NCBI GenBank assembly: GCA_004552725.1
Contig: SFNM01000108.1
Coordinates: forward strand, 1 to 7,387
Origin: Bacteroidales bacterium
Lineage (GTDB): Bacteria; Bacteroidota; Bacteroidia; Bacteroidales; Muribaculaceae
DNA length: 7,387 nt
Direction of reading: 5' to 3'
Numbering within the stretch: position 1 is the stretch's first letter; each line of letters begins with the position of its first letter. The position numbers were made by a program, and so were the translations under genes. This document shows positions 6,521 through 7,387 of this stretch, one piece after another. The notes below the pieces were generated by a model. That model was not told where the DNA came from. It saw only the letters and a program-made list of their open reading frames with translations, and made no database searches.

Positions 6521-6542
6521 CTTATTTGTGGTTTTTGATATA

Positions 6543-7364
6543 TTAACGACGTTCCCAAGTGTCAACTTCTTTCGGGAGGCCTACCGGCAAATCAATAACC
6601 GCGACATCGCAGTTTTCACTCGCTACTAAATCACGAGCATAAATTACCCATTCAATGTATTCAATATACTCAGCTTTGTTATTAACTACAAATACATTGA
6701 ATGAGCTGTAGCCGGCTTTGGGTGCTAATGCTGTACTTTCGATGTAAACGAGGATATCTCCCTTGGTCAGTATAGCTCCCAACTCATCTGATTTCGGGAC
6801 ATATTTAGATTCCATTTTATATCCTTGATTTACAAAGGCATTGCATAACAGACCATAGCCGGTTTGGCCAATAGGTTTGTCAGAAAAAATGGATAATACT
6901 ATGCCATTCAATGTCAAGTTCTTAGCGGCCTCTGCATTCTTACAAAACAGAAGGCTACAACTTATATTGAATGAGGGACTTTCATGGATTAAGCCTACGT
7001 CAACTTTGGCGGGTTGTACATTGTTTGAAACACTTTGGCCACATTCATAAGGTGTTGCACCTAATTTGTATTGATCACAACCGGTTGCATTTACGTGAGA
7101 AACGATATTATCGCATAAAACCTTGTAGTCTATGCCGGAGTAATCGCTCTGAACCCAAGAAGGTATAAAACATTCAACATTTTCAAAGTCGACTTTACTT
7201 ATAACGTTGCCTGTCTTATCGACTTGTGTGTCCAGATTGTGGCTTTCACCCCATTTTCTTAAGTAGTCGATCATCTTCTCTTCACGCTTCGAAGGGCGTG
7301 GAATTTCGTTGATTCGGGCAAACTGCTCGAACACGCATGCGGGTTTTAATACAGTTTTAGTCAT
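6543..7364 (-). CDS. Chimeric protein: PepD (M20C dipeptidase) N-terminus joined to an unrecognised domain
   Basis: The 273-residue product opens like an Xaa-His dipeptidase: VFEQFARINEIPRPSKREEKMIDYL and the following stretch to TGNVI (residue about 55) match the PepD N-terminus. From about residue 56 the similarity ends. The metal-binding HxD segment that should follow in PepD is absent, so this is not a peptidase. The remaining 215 or so residues are a family I do not recognise. They are AT-richer at the DNA level than the first 165 bases, have eight cysteines, and show alternating hydrophobic stretches suggesting a mixed alpha/beta fold, with no signal peptide or membrane segment. The start is ATG 7364-7362 after an A-rich stretch; the promoter lies beyond the window. 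It converges on clpC and shares the hairpin region. It may be a recombination product or a decaying gene, but the frame is fully open. The PepD match is firm; function is unknown. Confidence 0.75.
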   Translation of the reverse strand: MTKTVLKPACVFEQFARINEIPRPSKREEKMIDYLRKWGESHNLDTQVDKTGNVISKVDFENVECFIPSWVQSDYSGIDYKVLCDNIVSHVNATGCDQYKLGATPYECGQSVSNNVQPAKVDVGLIHESPSFNISCSLLFCKNAEAAKNLTLNGIVLSIFSDKPIGQTGYGLLCNAFVNQGYKMESKYVPKSDELGAILTKGDILVYIESTALAPKAGYSSFNVFVVNNKAEYIEYIEWVIYARDLVASENCDVAVIDLPVGLPKEVDTWERR

Positions 7365-7387
7365 TATTTTGTTATTTTTTTATGATA

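Noticed and set aside
6543..7364. Functional PepD dipeptidase
   Set aside because: Only about the first 55 residues match. The zinc ligands and the rest of the M20 fold are missing.

Overview
The window looks like chromosomal DNA of a Bacteroidota bacterium, most likely a gut Bacteroidales and possibly Muribaculaceae. Three things suggest this: Bacteroides-type -7 boxes (TAnnTTTG) on both strands near the left end, A-rich start regions with no Shine-Dalgarno sequence, and the protein flavour of the Mur ligase, Ddl and ClpC products. The family-level placement is inference. I see no CRISPR array, insertion sequence, tRNA or rRNA.

Left end (1-524): a probable divergent gene enters from the left edge on the minus strand, with only about 12 codons visible. 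An intergenic region of nearly 490 bp follows. It carries a minus-strand -7 box, a 9-bp perfect stem-loop, a pair of 8-bp direct repeats, and a plus-strand -7 box framed by a perfect 6-bp dyad just before the first plus-strand gene.

Plus-strand cell-wall operon (525-3861): an alpha/beta hydrolase with an intact Ser-Asp-His triad overlaps (ATGA) the membrane-anchor segment of a MurF-type Mur ligase. The Mur ligase reading frame is broken by a +1 shift between 1464 and 1483, which separates the anchor from the catalytic part. A D-Ala--D-Ala ligase follows 19 bp later with all its specificity and metal residues. The ligase makes the dipeptide that a MurF enzyme attaches to the muropeptide precursor. 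The hydrolase substrate is unknown.

ClpC (3930-6446): a two-ring AAA+ unfoldase with Clp-N repeats, a UVR motif and a VGF ClpP-docking loop. It has its own near-perfect sigma-54 (-24/-12) promoter in the short gap after ddl, so it is probably induced independently of the cell-wall genes. A strong 15-bp hairpin terminator follows it.

Right end (6543-7364, minus strand): a chimeric gene. Its first 55 or so residues are the N-terminus of a PepD/M20C dipeptidase. The remaining 215 or so residues are an unrelated, AT-richer, cysteine-rich sequence that I do not recognise.

The most interesting items are the sigma-54 promoter on clpC, the PepD-headed chimera with its unknown domain, and the frameshift in the Mur ligase.
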